NCBI GenBank assembly: GCA_000149265.1
Contig: CH003266.1
Location: 1,924,969 to 1,988,968, forward strand
Source of the DNA: Ciona savignyi
Lineage: Eukaryota > Chordata > Ascidiacea > Phlebobranchia > Cionidae
Length of the DNA: 64,000 nucleotides
Reading direction: 5' to 3'
Shown: positions 1 to 10,224 of the stretch, in pieces
How the letters are laid out: each line of letters begins with the position of its first letter
How positions within the stretch are numbered: the first letter of the stretch is position 1
Position numbers and translations under genes: made by a program
The notes under the pieces: model-generated
The model's input: the letters and a program-made list of their open reading frames with translations, nothing else
Databases searched by the model: none
Told to the model about the DNA's origin: nothing

Positions 1-202
1 GCTTAATTATGTAACTAATGAGCCAACGGTTATAATTCAGACAGCCGCAAGGTACGTCGTATCCATCGTTGGATTTTTGACCAGCGATAAAGTAATGTTG
101 CGCAGTCGAGTTGCTTTCGCTTATTAACTGATTCACCCAACTCTTAGTTTCGGAATGGTACCGTGCAGGATAGCTGCTGATATCGCTTCATTAATCTCGC
201 AG

Positions 203-1849
203 AACAGGAGGAAATTGTGCGTCGAATCAACTGCAGAGAAAACCATCTACGAGAAACATAAATTCAAGAAAACCGAAGATCCGTTGCTGATCGATTTGGT
301 TGACAAACTTCTCGTGAAAGACGTTGCGAACCGGTTGGCAGGCGATGAAAAGTAAGCCCATTTCACATTCCCTATTTTTTGCGCCCAGGAAAAGGTAATA
401 ACATCGACATTACCCTGTAAAGTAACCTGTTAAATTGAGTTATTTTAAACGATTTATTTGGACTTACTGGATCAATGTAACAAACCATTTAATCGTTCAA
501 GGACCAAGCGGCATAGAAATCCGGTTAAAAATAAAATTTGAAATATGTCTCGTATGTAACCGTTACCCAATGCGACAAAAAAATAGTTAAAACTTTAATA
601 ATTAACGTTAATAAAGGGTTTTCCCACATGACACAGTTTTCATGTTACCATTGTAATTTGGATTGAGCTTGATAATTTTGATCTCCTTCGCGTAATGTCC
701 CGCTTAAGTGCAATAATTACAAGTGTAAAAAAACGCAATACCATGTTTGCATTAAACAACCCATGCACCAAACACAGGTCGGCCGAAGCAATAAAGCGCC
801 ATCCGTACTTTGCCGATCTAAACTGGGAGAGATTGGAAGCAGGTGTTATCCCGCCCCCTTTCGTCCCCGACAAACGACAAGTCTACGCCAAAGATGTGTC
901 CGATATTCGGTAAATATTTTGTAGCATTTTAAGTTTTTACGTTTGTTTCAAATGCTTTTGATAACTTTTTTGTATTGTACTTTGCATAGACTCTTTTGTA
1001 CCTTATTTCTGACGTAAAAGTCGATTTCGCTGTAATGAGTTTACGAGCAAATCGTACGATTGCGTAGTCGAAATTGATAGTTATACTCATCAAAATTGCT
1101 CAAGTATCCCAAACTTTTTAAATTGGTTAACTAAATTGCAGTAATAACAATTCTTATTATAAAAAAACATAAAACATAAAAAAATATAAAAAAAAACATA
1201 CCATACGGATATAAAACAGTCACCATGGATGTAAATTATAAAAAATGACAAAAAAATGCATATCGCATTTTAATTCTGCATTGCTGCTGTGGTATATACT
1301 ATGTTACTGTTGTGTTGTTGGTTAACCACGGTGGGATAAACCTTCTACGCTAAATACTGAACAAATTTGCTACAGATTGGGGAGCGAGGCGAAGGGGGTG
1401 GTACTGACGAAGGAAGATGCTGATTTCCACAATAAGTTTGCATCGGGAAGGTTGGTACTGCTTGTATGCATAAGCATAACTTGTCGAGGTTTTAGCCAAA
1501 AGGTGGCTGGATCGAAACCTGCTTCCAGTTGCCTGAACCAAGCGGATTAAAATTAAAGGAATGTCTCAATTAAGCAGCACACTACAATAGCTCCGGTAGT
1601 CCGACGGTGGGCGCGAGGTGATCTGACGATTGTCTGGATCTGACGAACCCTCTTCGTTTACCCATTCACGGGGATAAACATGAATATCCTATCCTTATTC
1701 AACCGAATGTTTATCCCAGAGTTGCAATTCCATGGCAGCAGGAAATGGTAGAAACTGGGTTATTTGAAGAAGTATTAAACCGACCTAACTCCGGAGCGCC
1801 TGTGGCGGAGGTGAAAAAGTCGAAATCAAAAGTGTGTTCCTTACTTTAA
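203..1849 (+). CDS. G-protein-coupled receptor kinase, visual GRK1/GRK7-like, 3' exons only (partial)
   Basis: Last four coding exons of an AGC-family GRK, which phosphorylates activated GPCRs. Exons by phase: about 203-351, 779-909, 1376-1450 and 1720-1849. Joined in frame they give the end of the kinase domain (NRLAGDEK, then HPYFADLNWERLEAG), the AGC tail (PPFVPD...VYAKDVSDI) and the C-terminal RGS-extension motif (AIPWQQEMVETGLFEE). The last residues are CSLL followed by TAA, a CAAX box; Leu in the last position predicts geranylgeranylation, as in GRK7, so membrane attachment by prenyl rather than palmitate is expected. The kinase core lies left of the window. The start of the first listed exon is uncertain: AG at 201-202 is the best acceptor, but the frame stays open back to 155. 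The intron 1451-1719 contains a SINE. GRK identity is firm; subfamily is inference. Confidence 0.86.
1480..1700 (+). mobile_element. Cics-1-type SINE copy, in the last GRK intron
   Basis: Has the diverged B-box region, the GAACCAAGCGGATTA block, the body segment reading CTCCGGTAGTCCGACGGTGG, and the GGGATAAACATGAATATCC tail. The tail ends about 20 bp before the AG used as the acceptor of the last GRK exon, so the pyrimidine-rich SINE tail probably forms part of that 3' splice site. Confidence 0.85.
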
Positions 1850-2382
1850 CACCCCATGTACGTTTAGGCGCTTTTTTATTTATTTAGATGCAAAGTCTTC
1901 GTTTTCCTACTGTTTCTAATTATCTAAATACAGTTTTCTTATTTTATTTGTTATCCAATTTTAACCGATTTTGATTTACTTTTACGCAATGATATATCAG
2001 TGTTATTTATCAAATTGGGATAGCATTTGCTAACCGTGGTGTTATGTGTAAAACACTGCGTCGGCAGTAACATTTAAACCAGGTAATTGTTTTTATCGCC
2101 AATACTGCTTTTTTGGGAGATTGGTCACGTTAACTAACGCATTTAACTTTGGTTCAGTTCACGTTGCATTTAAATAGCTTCAAATCCGGGTATTTTACAT
2201 TTTAATATTCTTTTTAACTTGATATTATGCATTGAATGCAGTGCCAAATAACTGGAATTCAGGTTTTTTTGTTACCAAACTACATCATTGTGACGTTTAT
2301 ATACCGTTTGTTTCAAAATAAAGAATTCATATAAATACTGGAATTGTCACTATAAATACTGACAACTAGCTATTGCAATTTG
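1850..2382. other. Intergenic stretch after the GRK gene
   Basis: AT-rich, with no ORF of note. An AATAAA occurs near 2318 and may or may not be the GRK polyadenylation signal. Nothing else is recognisable. Confidence 0.5.
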
Positions 2383-2568
2383 GCCGACCGATTAGCTTGG
2401 TGGGTTAGTGCGTCGCCCTTGAGCCGAAGGTTTACACCATCGAAACTAGTCGTTTGATAATCGGTTGTGCCCGAGGACTAGGCAAGAACATTGCCCGAAC
2501 CCAGTAAATTTAGTCTAAAGTCTAATTATACACTTTAATTTAACCCGACAGTTGGCGAGAGGGTCTGT
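2383..2568 (+). mobile_element. Cics-1-type SINE, 3'-truncated copy
   Basis: tRNA-like head (GATTAGCTTGGTGGGTTAGTGCG with a B box near CATCGAAACTAG), the CGGTTGTGCCC block and part of the body, ending before the tail. Diverged from the other copies, so relatively old. Confidence 0.75.
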
Positions 2569-2612
2569 CGGAAATTTCCCTTGTGCAATTTACCCAGAAT
2601 TTGCCACTATAT

Positions 2613-3102
2613 CAGCGGTTCCCAAACTTTTTTGTTGGCGGCGCCTTTTGTAAACTTATTAAACCTTGCGGCTCCCTCATAAAGCCAAAATTTTCAAACT
2701 GCATGTATTGTATATTGTATATCCAGACTATAGAATGCTTTTGGATAACCATTAAAACTCTTTAAAACTATTCATTAAACTACTAAAGTGACGAACAGTC
2801 AATTAATGCAAAGCAGTTATTTGACAAACCATTATTCGAAAACAATGCCATGTTAGTGAGCAAATAGTGGCAGATAACACCGAACAATGGATTTTACAAG
2901 TAAAACGAATGCTGTATGTCAGTGTATGGGGTTGCACACCAGGCTCAAACATCTCCAATTAACGTTTTACTGGTTTAACACACATGTACTGTTTTTTTGA
3001 AAAAAAACAATAAATGCAGCAACTTCCGCATGCTTTCGCGGCGCCCCTGGCAAAGTCTCACGGCTCCTCAGGGCGCCGCGGCGCCCAGTTTGGGAACCGC
3101 TG
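2613..3102. mobile_element. Non-autonomous hAT-type MITE, 490 bp, with intact TIRs and target duplication
   Basis: Starts CAGCGGTTCCCAAACTTTTT and ends with the inverse, AGTTTGGGAACCGCTG. Flanked on both sides by the same 8 bp, CACTATAT (2605-2612 and 3103-3110). An 8-bp target duplication and CAGNGGTT-like ends are the hAT signature. There is no transposase ORF; the 60-residue plus-strand ORF inside is not transposase. The subterminal parts are GC-rich (GGCGGCGCC and GGCGCCGCGGCGCCC). Confidence 0.92.
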
Positions 3103-3242
3103 CACTATATAGATTCAAGCTATAAAAGCTAACACCACCGGTGTTTTACGCTTGTGAAACGCATGCTAGGTGTCAGGTCATTGAGTAGACCGCGTTATCG
3201 AAGTCAGGGTAAAACTTTCGGGAAAATTAACTGGCATTTTCA

Positions 3243-3505
3243 TACTTTGCATTAACTTAATCGTCAGATCACATCGTGTCCACCGTCGGGTCGCCAGAGC
3301 TATTGCAATGTGTTGTGTATGATTTAGAATTTAGATGTTTCCTTAAATTGGTAGAACCCATTAATATACTGGGTTCGGGCAATGTCCGTTAAATGACTTG
3401 CCCAATGACACAACCGACTAGTTAGCGATCAGCATTGACCAGCAACCCTTCTGCTGAAAGGCGACGCACTAAACCATACAGACTAACCCATCGGACGAAT
3501 ATCAA
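3243..3505 (-). mobile_element. Cics-1-type SINE copy, minus strand
   Basis: Reverse-complement landmarks in order: ATCGTCAGATCAC, CCGTCGGGTCGCC, AGAGCTATTGCAATGTGTTG, TTGGTAGAACCCATTAAT, and CACAACCGACTAGTTAGCGA. It runs into the head near GCGACGCACTAAACC. The tail is missing. Confidence 0.8.
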
Positions 3506-4714
3506 GATTGGATTGGTAACTCAGGAACCGATTAGTTTAAGCCTGCAATACCAAACGTTAAACATTTTGTATAAGATATACGTAAGGGAAAGGGGCCCGG
3601 GAGGACCCGATAATTTGTAAATGTGCATTGGTTACTGATTCAACACTTAGAAAAAATAAAAAAATAAGTAGGTTGAAGTGATATTACGTCACGTCCCTCT
3701 CCTTAGTTCTCGTGTGTTTTAGTAATAATCGTTTCGCCTTCATTCTTAGTTAATCAACGCGCGTTTCATTGCTATTTAGGTCCTTGTGTTTTGCCCTTGC
3801 TTTGCCAGTTACCGTTATGTTGTGCTGTGTTTGTTTTAAACTAGGTTTTCCATTATTGCAGAAATAGCCTGCTTATTAACGTTGAATAAAGCTAAGTTAA
3901 TCGACTTCTGTTGTCGTTTTCCGTTAGCGTCTCAGTTCATAGGTAAATACCCAAAAAATAAGATTTTGTTCCAACTAAAATCATGATTATGACATTCATG
4001 CTATGTCGTACCGACATCTACCAAAAAGAGTAATGTAATCACAATGGAAATTTAGATATGCAGATACTAAAATGTTGGGTATTAAATGGCCACAGTCGGG
4101 TTATCGTAGCAGTGTCGTGAAAACGATGAAGTAATGCTGCTGTTTTATTTCCACCAGTATTGCATCGCTTAGTACCAGACAATACCTCGTAATCTTGAGC
4201 GGAGTGTAACACCTACTCAAGCTGGTGCGATACTTACTGCATATCACAAAGTGAACAATAGAAGTTTTATTCGACATTTATTGCAAAATGCCCGAATCCT
4301 TCGAACCAAAGAACATAAGCATTTAGGACGTGGCCATTTTAGAGTATACATGATATAAAATTATAACACAAATACATTAGCATGATTATCATGTGCCGAG
4401 TGTCGGTTATCGTTTTACCGAAGATATTACAGCGTTAATATTTTGCATACAGATGACAACATATTAACCGACTTAACCCCAGAATTCCACTGTGCTAGAA
4501 CGTTGTGTACGTACTGAGCTACACAGGCACATCAGGTTATAGTGTTGAACTTACAATCCACAACAGAACGATGTATGATAAACTTTGAACTGTGCCAACA
4601 TAACTAAAGCGATGCGAATATGAATCATCAATTACAACAAACGACCATAAATAGAAGATTTTAAGAAAACGTCACAGTTAACAGAAAGAAGCTAAAATTA
4701 ATACAATCAGCATG
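3506..4714. other. Intergenic stretch downstream of RBX2
   Basis: AT-rich with scattered short ORFs only. No family-level match recognised. The 3' end of the minus-strand RBX2 transcript must lie here. Confidence 0.5.
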
Positions 4715-4952
4715 AATGGTTCAAGTGAGGATTATTAAAGGAAACCCTAAATTAGTGTGTCTAACGTCATAATACGGTTTCACTTTCCGGTCCCCTGTAT
4801 CACCCATTCCTTCTGACAGAGTGGACATCGATTAATGGTTCACGTGAGGATTATTAAAGGAAACCCTAAATTCGTTTGTATCACGTCATAACATGGGTTT
4901 ACTTTCCCGTCCCCTGTATCACCCATTCCTTTTGACAGAGTGGACATCGATT
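4715..4952 (-). repeat. 119-bp tandem duplication of the RBX2 3' coding end
   Basis: Two copies in tandem, 4715-4833 and 4834-4952, at about 90% identity. The copy at 4834-4952 includes the last coding bases, stop and proximal 3' UTR of RBX2. The other copy lies downstream in the transcript and still reads RCPLCQKEWVIQGTGK plus a stop (TGA instead of TAA). The coding differences between the copies are synonymous. Confidence 0.9.
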
Positions 4953-5855
4953 GTTCTGTTCCACCCATAACGCCATGCAGCAATTGTGAAAGGAGTGGTT
5001 GCACTCACCCCACACCACCACACATTCATCCTGCTTGTTATCAGCTTGGCATCGTAAACAAGCATCTGTATGAAACAGTGGTTAGCTTAAGCTGCTTAGG
5101 TAATAACACCCTGAATAGCTTGGTCGGTTGGAGCGTCAGCTTTAAGCCGAAAGGTTGTTGGATCGAAACCTGCCGCTGTCTTACTCGGTTGTGTCCACCC
5201 ATTCTTGGGATAAAACATTTAACTATCCTCAGTTATAAAATTTCTCATCTTATATACAATGCCCGCAACACTCTGCAATAGCTTTGGAAACATAACTGAA
5301 CACTTACTAGTCAAAAAAAAACTTTGTGATATACATTAGTATCAGAAATAAACATGGCATAGTTGTGGGTTGTATCAACAAACTTTACCAAGTGACCGAC
5401 CACAAATTTTTTTGGAAAAACCTATGATTAAGATTATACCACAAGTGCAAAAACAAAAATCAAATAAATAGATTTGTGCCCTATGCCAATCAATAACCGA
5501 CCGGTTAGCCTGGTGGCCAACCGTCTGACCGGTTTTCCTGGCGTTTAAGTGACTCGCCTTTCCATCGAAAAGTTGCAGGTGCGAACAATCTCATACGCAA
5601 CACACTGCAATAGCTACGGTAACCCGACGATGGGCACAAGGTTATCTGACGATTGCCGTGTGTTAACCCCCTTGGTTTTCTAATTCAGTCTGGATAAACA
5701 TAAATATCCTATCCTATTCAACACTCACCCATGACCTGCACTCGACAGATGGCGCAAGTATCGCATTCAACATCCCAGTTCCACACAGCCACAGCGTTCC
5801 ACTTCTTCAAGGTGAACAGCTGGTTCTTCTCAGTAGTATCTCCAGATTCCGCCAT
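4899..5855 (-). CDS. RNF7: RBX2/RNF7 (SAG) RING-box protein, 97 aa, two exons
   Basis: RING-H2 subunit of cullin-RING E3 ligases (mainly CUL5); it recruits the E2 and binds NEDD8-modified cullin. Exon 1 is 5729-5855, starting at ATG 5855, ending in a GTGAGT donor, and coding MAESGDTTEKNQLFTLKKW...CDTCAICRVQVM. Exon 2 is 4899-5065, after a CAG acceptor, coding DACLRCQADNKQDE...VVWGECNHSFHNCCM...NNRCPLCQKEW. The phase-1 junction rebuilds Asp exactly where the family has it. The zinc ligands of the three-metal RING are all present (CDTC, CRV, CLRC, CNHSFH, CC, CPLC). The intron (5066-5728) holds two SINEs. The N-terminal leader is shorter than in human RNF7. Confident in RBX2 over RBX1 from the DACLRCQA and CVVVWGECNHSFHNCC stretches. 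Confidence 0.96.
5090..5235 (+). mobile_element. SINE fragment in the RBX2 intron
   Basis: Short variant: head with AGCCGAAAGGTTGTTGGATC and GAAACCTG, the CTCGGTTGTGTCC block, then directly the GGGATAAAACATTTAACTAT tail. The middle body is deleted. Confidence 0.65.
5488..5722 (+). mobile_element. Cics-1-type SINE copy in the RBX2 intron
   Basis: Head ACCGACCGGTTAGCCTGGTGG, a duplicated ACCGGTT segment, the body CACTGCAATAGCTACGGTAA with CCCGACGATGGGC, and the tail GATAAACATAAATATCCTAT. It ends next to the RBX2 exon 1 donor. Confidence 0.88.
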
Positions 5856-6839
5856 CATTAGATGAAACACAACTTAGTAGAACCAACCACAGTAATTAGG
5901 AATTATCTGCAAATTCATCGAAATGGCAAGGTTCTGTCATGTAGTCAATCAAAACACCAATGTAAAACAATTTTGTGAGTTCAAAACCTCCATTACAGTT
6001 TTATGAAATAGCAATATGAATGAGAATCTATCCTTGGTTTGCTTTACATTATGGGCCAAGAATGAGCACTATAGGATAGCTACAACAAAAGAAATTTCTC
6101 TAACATGCAATAATTAAACATTTAAAAAAAAACAAAAATGGGACTTACATTTAAAAAATTAAATATGCGCTGTTGTTTTTAAAAAACATATTTTTTTAAT
6201 ATCTATGCCAGTTCAAAGTCTTTACTCAAAGCATGAAATACTGATGCATATTTGGTCACTTTACAAAATAAATGAACTTTAAACACTGCATGTGAACTTC
6301 TCAGGGAAAGTAACAATTGTTTAAATAGTTTCATTCTAATAGAAAGTTAAAATTATTACAGATCTTAATTACCTAGCTTTAAATCAATTGCATTGAATAT
6401 TTGTTGGAATAAGATTTGAATTTTACTGTAAAATGTGGTTTATAAAATACAAATGGGGTAATCTCTCTACTATTACGTATAACAATGAATAATGCTAAAT
6501 ACTTCAATTGAAATCAACAGAAAAAATGCAATTGTATGGCAGTGGCAATTTCTTAATATATTATTAAATATTGGCGATGGCAGTTTATAGGTTACAAACA
6601 AACAGGACTGCAGTTTGGGAGTAATCATTGCTTGCTAGCATTCAAGGACTTCAAGGAGACTTTATCCAAACTTATGTTAATGTAGGTAATGATATAACAT
6701 TTTCATTCAACACTTAAGGGCCCATTAATTTAAACTAAGCTTCGGTTTAAATAAAACAAAAGTTTTAAATTACATATATCTAATTTCCAGTGGCATAATT
6801 TTGGTTTATTTTAGAAACATATTTTCTTAACAGTTCCTT
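5856..6839. other. Spacer between RBX2 start and B3GLCT 3' end
   Basis: Both flanking genes are on the minus strand, so this interval holds the RBX2 promoter and the B3GLCT 3' UTR. A minus-strand AATAAA (6805-6810) lies 30 bases past the B3GLCT stop and is a good polyadenylation signal. The rest is AT-rich with no recognisable gene. Confidence 0.55.
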
Positions 6840-8297
6840 TTACAGCTCGTCTTTTAACTGGGCTTCAGTAGGGGTAGGGGGAATGGGTACAGGGCCAGCT
6901 TCAGGGGCTGGCGTTGTAGTTTGACCCATCTTGTTATCATCGAACGCAAACCAGTCATTGTAAACTTTGTACGGATCAATTTCCCAGTGCTTGTGGAATG
7001 ATATCGGCTTCTGATTTGCGAGGAAATCTTGCGCATAATCGACCGGGCGTGCTTGGTGGAACAATGGGGAGTGTAGGACTGGAACCCCAACGTTAAACGA
7101 GAAGCACTGGCCGAGGTACATATCATCGGGGGTATCAATGCTAGGGCAAGCACAGTCGTGTTTAAACCATGCATTGATGGCCCCTCTGCTCATTACCATA
7201 CTCCCTCCACCTGTGATGTACCCATAGCCATAACCTTTGTTCAAGCCGAACCCATATCGCTCTCCGAGCACTATAGGCTGCGTGGGGTTGTAGCAGTTAA
7301 GCAGCTTAAGCATCCGATTCACACTAAGAATGGAATCATCATCAGCTATCACCAACCACGGAAGATGCTTTAAATCACTTCGCTGGTAAGCGTCTTTTAT
7401 AATGGCCTCCATCTTACCACAATGTCCACTGGGGGTGTTCGGTACCCCGCAGTCTATTGTTGGAATGCTGTGGTCGGTGACGTTGCTGTAATAGATAATC
7501 CGCTTTGCATGTTGCCCCCAAGTGTTCAGCACAACCTGGAGTCTGTTTCTGTGAAACTTCTCTGTGGTTTTCACACTGAAGAGGACATCGTCCACTGTGA
7601 ACTTATTCCCACATTGTGGTGATGCCGGATCAACTTTTGTGACACAGTCATCTTTATTATTACCTCCACATAACTCCTTGACACAAGTTAACTTTATGTC
7701 AAATGTTTTATCAAGGTACATGGCGATCTCATATTTAATGTCGATTTGAAAATCCATCTTCTGACTTTCCCCATCCCAGTTATCAGCCACAGTGTTTAAG
7801 AGTGATTTGCTTAAGAGCCATCCAGCGTCAAAGTCGGGGTATTTGAATAATTCAGTATTGCCATCAAAGAAAGCATAATGATGAATAATAGTGGGGGATG
7901 AATCGTGTAAACACCTCCCTAAAAACAACCTTTCTTCGGAGTTATATTTGGGTAGCACATTTTTCATCAGTGACTTTAAATCAACAATCGTATTTTCTTC
8001 AATGAACAAAACCCATTCGAAATTACTAGAGTATTTTCGGGCTAGATCCGGCAAAATAGGTAAAATAGTCCAGGCAGCTTCTACTGGCCATTCCTGATGT
8101 AAAAGTAAAACCTGTGCATTCAAATTTTCCTTTTCGATTTGCGTGTCCAAAGTTTCTTTCAGAACACTTGCAATGTTGCGGTGGTATGTGTTAGCCTGGC
8201 TCCGTATTACAACCAATAAACTTGCAGGCTCTGCAGCTTTAAGTGAACTGCAGCTCATGCACACGATGACTAATGTCAACAGTAATTGCCTATACAT
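6840..8297 (-). CDS. B3GLCT: Beta-1,3-glucosyltransferase B3GLCT (B3GALTL), intronless, 485 aa
   Basis: GT31-family ER enzyme that adds glucose beta-1,3 to O-linked fucose on thrombospondin type-1 repeats, acting after POFUT2. N-terminal hydrophobic signal (about residues 1-21). Two GT-A-like halves: the first carries WVLFIEENT near residue 95, and the second carries the Mn-binding motif ADDDS (Asp319-321), GGGSMVMS and the TPDDMYLGQ segment. The protein ends in KDEL (482-485), the canonical ER-retrieval signal; human B3GLCT ends in REEL. A Pro/Thr-rich linker (TTTPAPEAGPVPIPPTPT) precedes it. Length is close to human (498). The vertebrate gene has many introns while this ORF is uninterrupted, pointing to retroposition or lineage intron loss. 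Confidence 0.95.
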   Translation of the reverse strand: MYRQLLLTLVIVCMSCSSLKAAEPASLLVVIRSQANTYHRNIASVLKETLDTQIEKENLNAQVLLLHQEWPVEAAWTILPILPDLARKYSSNFEWVLFIEENTIVDLKSLMKNVLPKYNSEERLFLGRCLHDSSPTIIHHYAFFDGNTELFKYPDFDAGWLLSKSLLNTVADNWDGESQKMDFQIDIKYEIAMYLDKTFDIKLTCVKELCGGNNKDDCVTKVDPASPQCGNKFTVDDVLFSVKTTEKFHRNRLQVVLNTWGQHAKRIIYYSNVTDHSIPTIDCGVPNTPSGHCGKMEAIIKDAYQRSDLKHLPWLVIADDDSILSVNRMLKLLNCYNPTQPIVLGERYGFGLNKGYGYGYITGGGSMVMSRGAINAWFKHDCACPSIDTPDDMYLGQCFSFNVGVPVLHSPLFHQARPVDYAQDFLANQKPISFHKHWEIDPYKVYNDWFAFDDNKMGQTTTPAPEAGPVPIPPTPTEAQLKDEL

Positions 8298-9209
8298 ATT
8301 GGGAGATGCGTTGAGTAGACAAAATGAAAAACTAAAAACAGAAAAATAAGTTTAGAAACTGGCTGCATTTTGTAGCTCTTGTTTTTCTAACTTTTATTAA
8401 AAAAACATGGTGGATCAAGATAAATAATAAGCCTTATTACCAACCTAACTAAGAATTAAATTTCAATTTGGATTGATAAATAATTAGCCTTATTACCGAT
8501 CTAACTAACAAAATAATTCCACGTTACGACTGTTCCTTCTACTTTATGTTATTTTAATTTGTGACGTCAGAATGTTGATCAGCATCAAAACCTTCCGCGC
8601 CACGGGGCAACCAGAGACAGCTCTAGCCTCTATACGCGGTTAAGGTCACCGCAGTTCTCCTAACGCATTCAAAACTAAACTTAGATCCACTCCACGACAG
8701 CCTGTAGGCATAACTATCGAACATATACGAATGTCTACCTTGCCAATAAGTAAATTTGGCACAGCAATGTCAATTACAATACTAGAGATTGTCAGCCCCG
8801 TGTAAACAATTACTGTCCATAAAACCCATTTTGTTCGATATAATTTATGCAAGTAGACTCCCTCACACAGTTGGTGCATTTTGTACACCAAGTATGGAGT
8901 ATGCCTCGGCAACCAGAAACGCGTGGATCCTCTGCAACCAGAAACGTGAAGATAACAAACCGTTCTTGTTGTCCATGTTCATTACACCATAGACACTGTA
9001 TATGTTACGGTCATTTACGAGGTTCTAAAATTACGATTTCTATTGTTACATTTTTTTGGTTTAGATATAATGATATATTGTCGGTAGGTTAAGTACAATA
9101 CAATCTGATTTCGAAGGCTTGTTCGCATATTATTGGAAATGGAACTGTACTGGATATGCGCCACAAAGTCCGTATATGACATTGTTCGTTTGTTTCGAAA
9201 ATAGGTTCT
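8298..9209. other. Spacer upstream of B3GLCT
   Basis: Contains the B3GLCT promoter region. A CRE-like GTGACGTCAG occurs near 8562. A 16-bp motif, GGCAACCAGAAACGCG or close variant, appears twice around 8910-8950. A minus-strand 88-residue ORF (8646-8912) has one hydrophobic segment but no family resemblance; I do not call it a gene. Confidence 0.45.
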
Positions 9210-9396
9210 GCGATAATTTTTTTTATGAGATCTGCAACAAATATTTAAAATATATGTGTTTGACCGTAAAGGCTGGTACAACTTATTTGGCATTACCAAA
9301 GTTTTGCACTGTTCTTCGGTGCTGTTAAAAGAACCTTGTTGATGTTTTACCAGACTTCTAACGGATATCAGATGCAGATGTTCATATGTCGTTTCA

Positions 9397-10205
9397 TGCA
9401 GCGGTTCGCCTTGTTTTCACTTCAATTCAAACATCCGCGATAAGATGGACGTCATCCACTTGAAACTGCATTATGGCGCCAGCTATTGCCGGTCAGTGTT
9501 GTTTGATCTCTGGAAATCATTATGACGTCAGTTATTGCTCGGAGTTTGCTGGATTTTGATGGGGTTCCCGTGGGAAAGACCAGCTAATGGGTCTATTTTG
9601 GGCGAACAATCACACGAGATGTTGTCGCAAGAGTGAGAAGCAGAGAATCTATAAGTGGTTTTGGAGAGAAAAGATTACATGAATAAGACCAAAAACGGGC
9701 ATCATGCAGTTTTCTCTTAGGGATTGGAGCACCAGATAAATACGGATGTTTGAACGTCAGAAAGGGACTGACTGACAGAGAGGAGAGAGGGAACGAGGCT
9801 GAGACCGAGGTGACTGCCACCTGGCGCGTTAAGCGCTAGGTTATCGAGACTTTGTGGCATAGTTGACAGAAGGAACAAGACAAAAGTCGCTTCTGCCGGA
9901 ATAAACAAAGAACGAGTTGACAAGCCGCAAAGGAAAACGAACTGTCTATTAAACGCATCGCGCAGTTATTCCGACGCCAGTCGGTTCCGCGAATCGATTC
10001 CCGAGTAAAGTGCGTTGATTTATTCGAGTGTTCATATTAACAACGTTTGACAATAAACTAACCAACGTTCAACCAGCGTGGACTCGATCTTTGGAAGTCG
10101 GATATCGGAGTCAGCATATATATTCGAGCCACACAGAGGGCAAATCTACCCTCGACTAACGTCGAACGTTGCAGTTAACCTACCGCAAACACGTCAAACG
10201 TTGCA
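9397..10205 (+). repeat. 5' LTR
   Basis: 809 bp, TG...CA ends. Contains a palindromic CRE, TGACGTCA, at 9523-9530. The only difference from the 3' LTR that I noticed is a small indel/substitution (ACCAACGTTC versus ACCAATCGGTTC) near 10060. Confidence 0.95.
9523..9530. promoter_or_regulatory. CRE-like palindrome TGACGTCA in the 5' LTR (repeated at 11341-11348 in the 3' LTR)
   Basis: A perfect 8-bp cAMP-response-element consensus in the putative U3 of both LTRs. The copy in the 3' LTR lies about 750 bp upstream of the 12093 peptide start. Function is inference. Confidence 0.5.
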
Positions 10206-10206
10206 G

Positions 10207-10224
10207 TGGTGACCCCGACGTGAT
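10207..10224 (+). promoter_or_regulatory. Primer-binding site complementary to tRNA-Trp
   Basis: TGGTGACCCCGACGTGAT follows the 5' LTR after a single G. It is the complement of the 3' end of animal tRNA-Trp including CCA, the same primer as avian leukosis-type retroviruses use. Confidence 0.88.

Noticed and set aside
2383-2450. tRNA gene in the SINE heads
   Set aside because: The heads keep A- and B-box-like promoters but do not fold into an intact cloverleaf with a plausible anticodon arm; they are SINE promoters.
4940-5281. 113-residue plus-strand ORF
   Set aside because: It is the antisense of RBX2 exon 2 running into a SINE; the minus strand matches RBX2 residue by residue.
8646-8912. 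88-residue minus-strand ORF with one hydrophobic segment as a gene
   Set aside because: No family resemblance, no conserved splice context, and partly overlaps the region directly upstream of B3GLCT.
9593-9923. Pair of minus-strand ORFs of 75 and 68 residues, repeated identically at 11411-11741
   Set aside because: They lie in the two LTRs, on the strand opposite to transcription, and have no retroviral or other resemblance; identity only reflects LTR identity.
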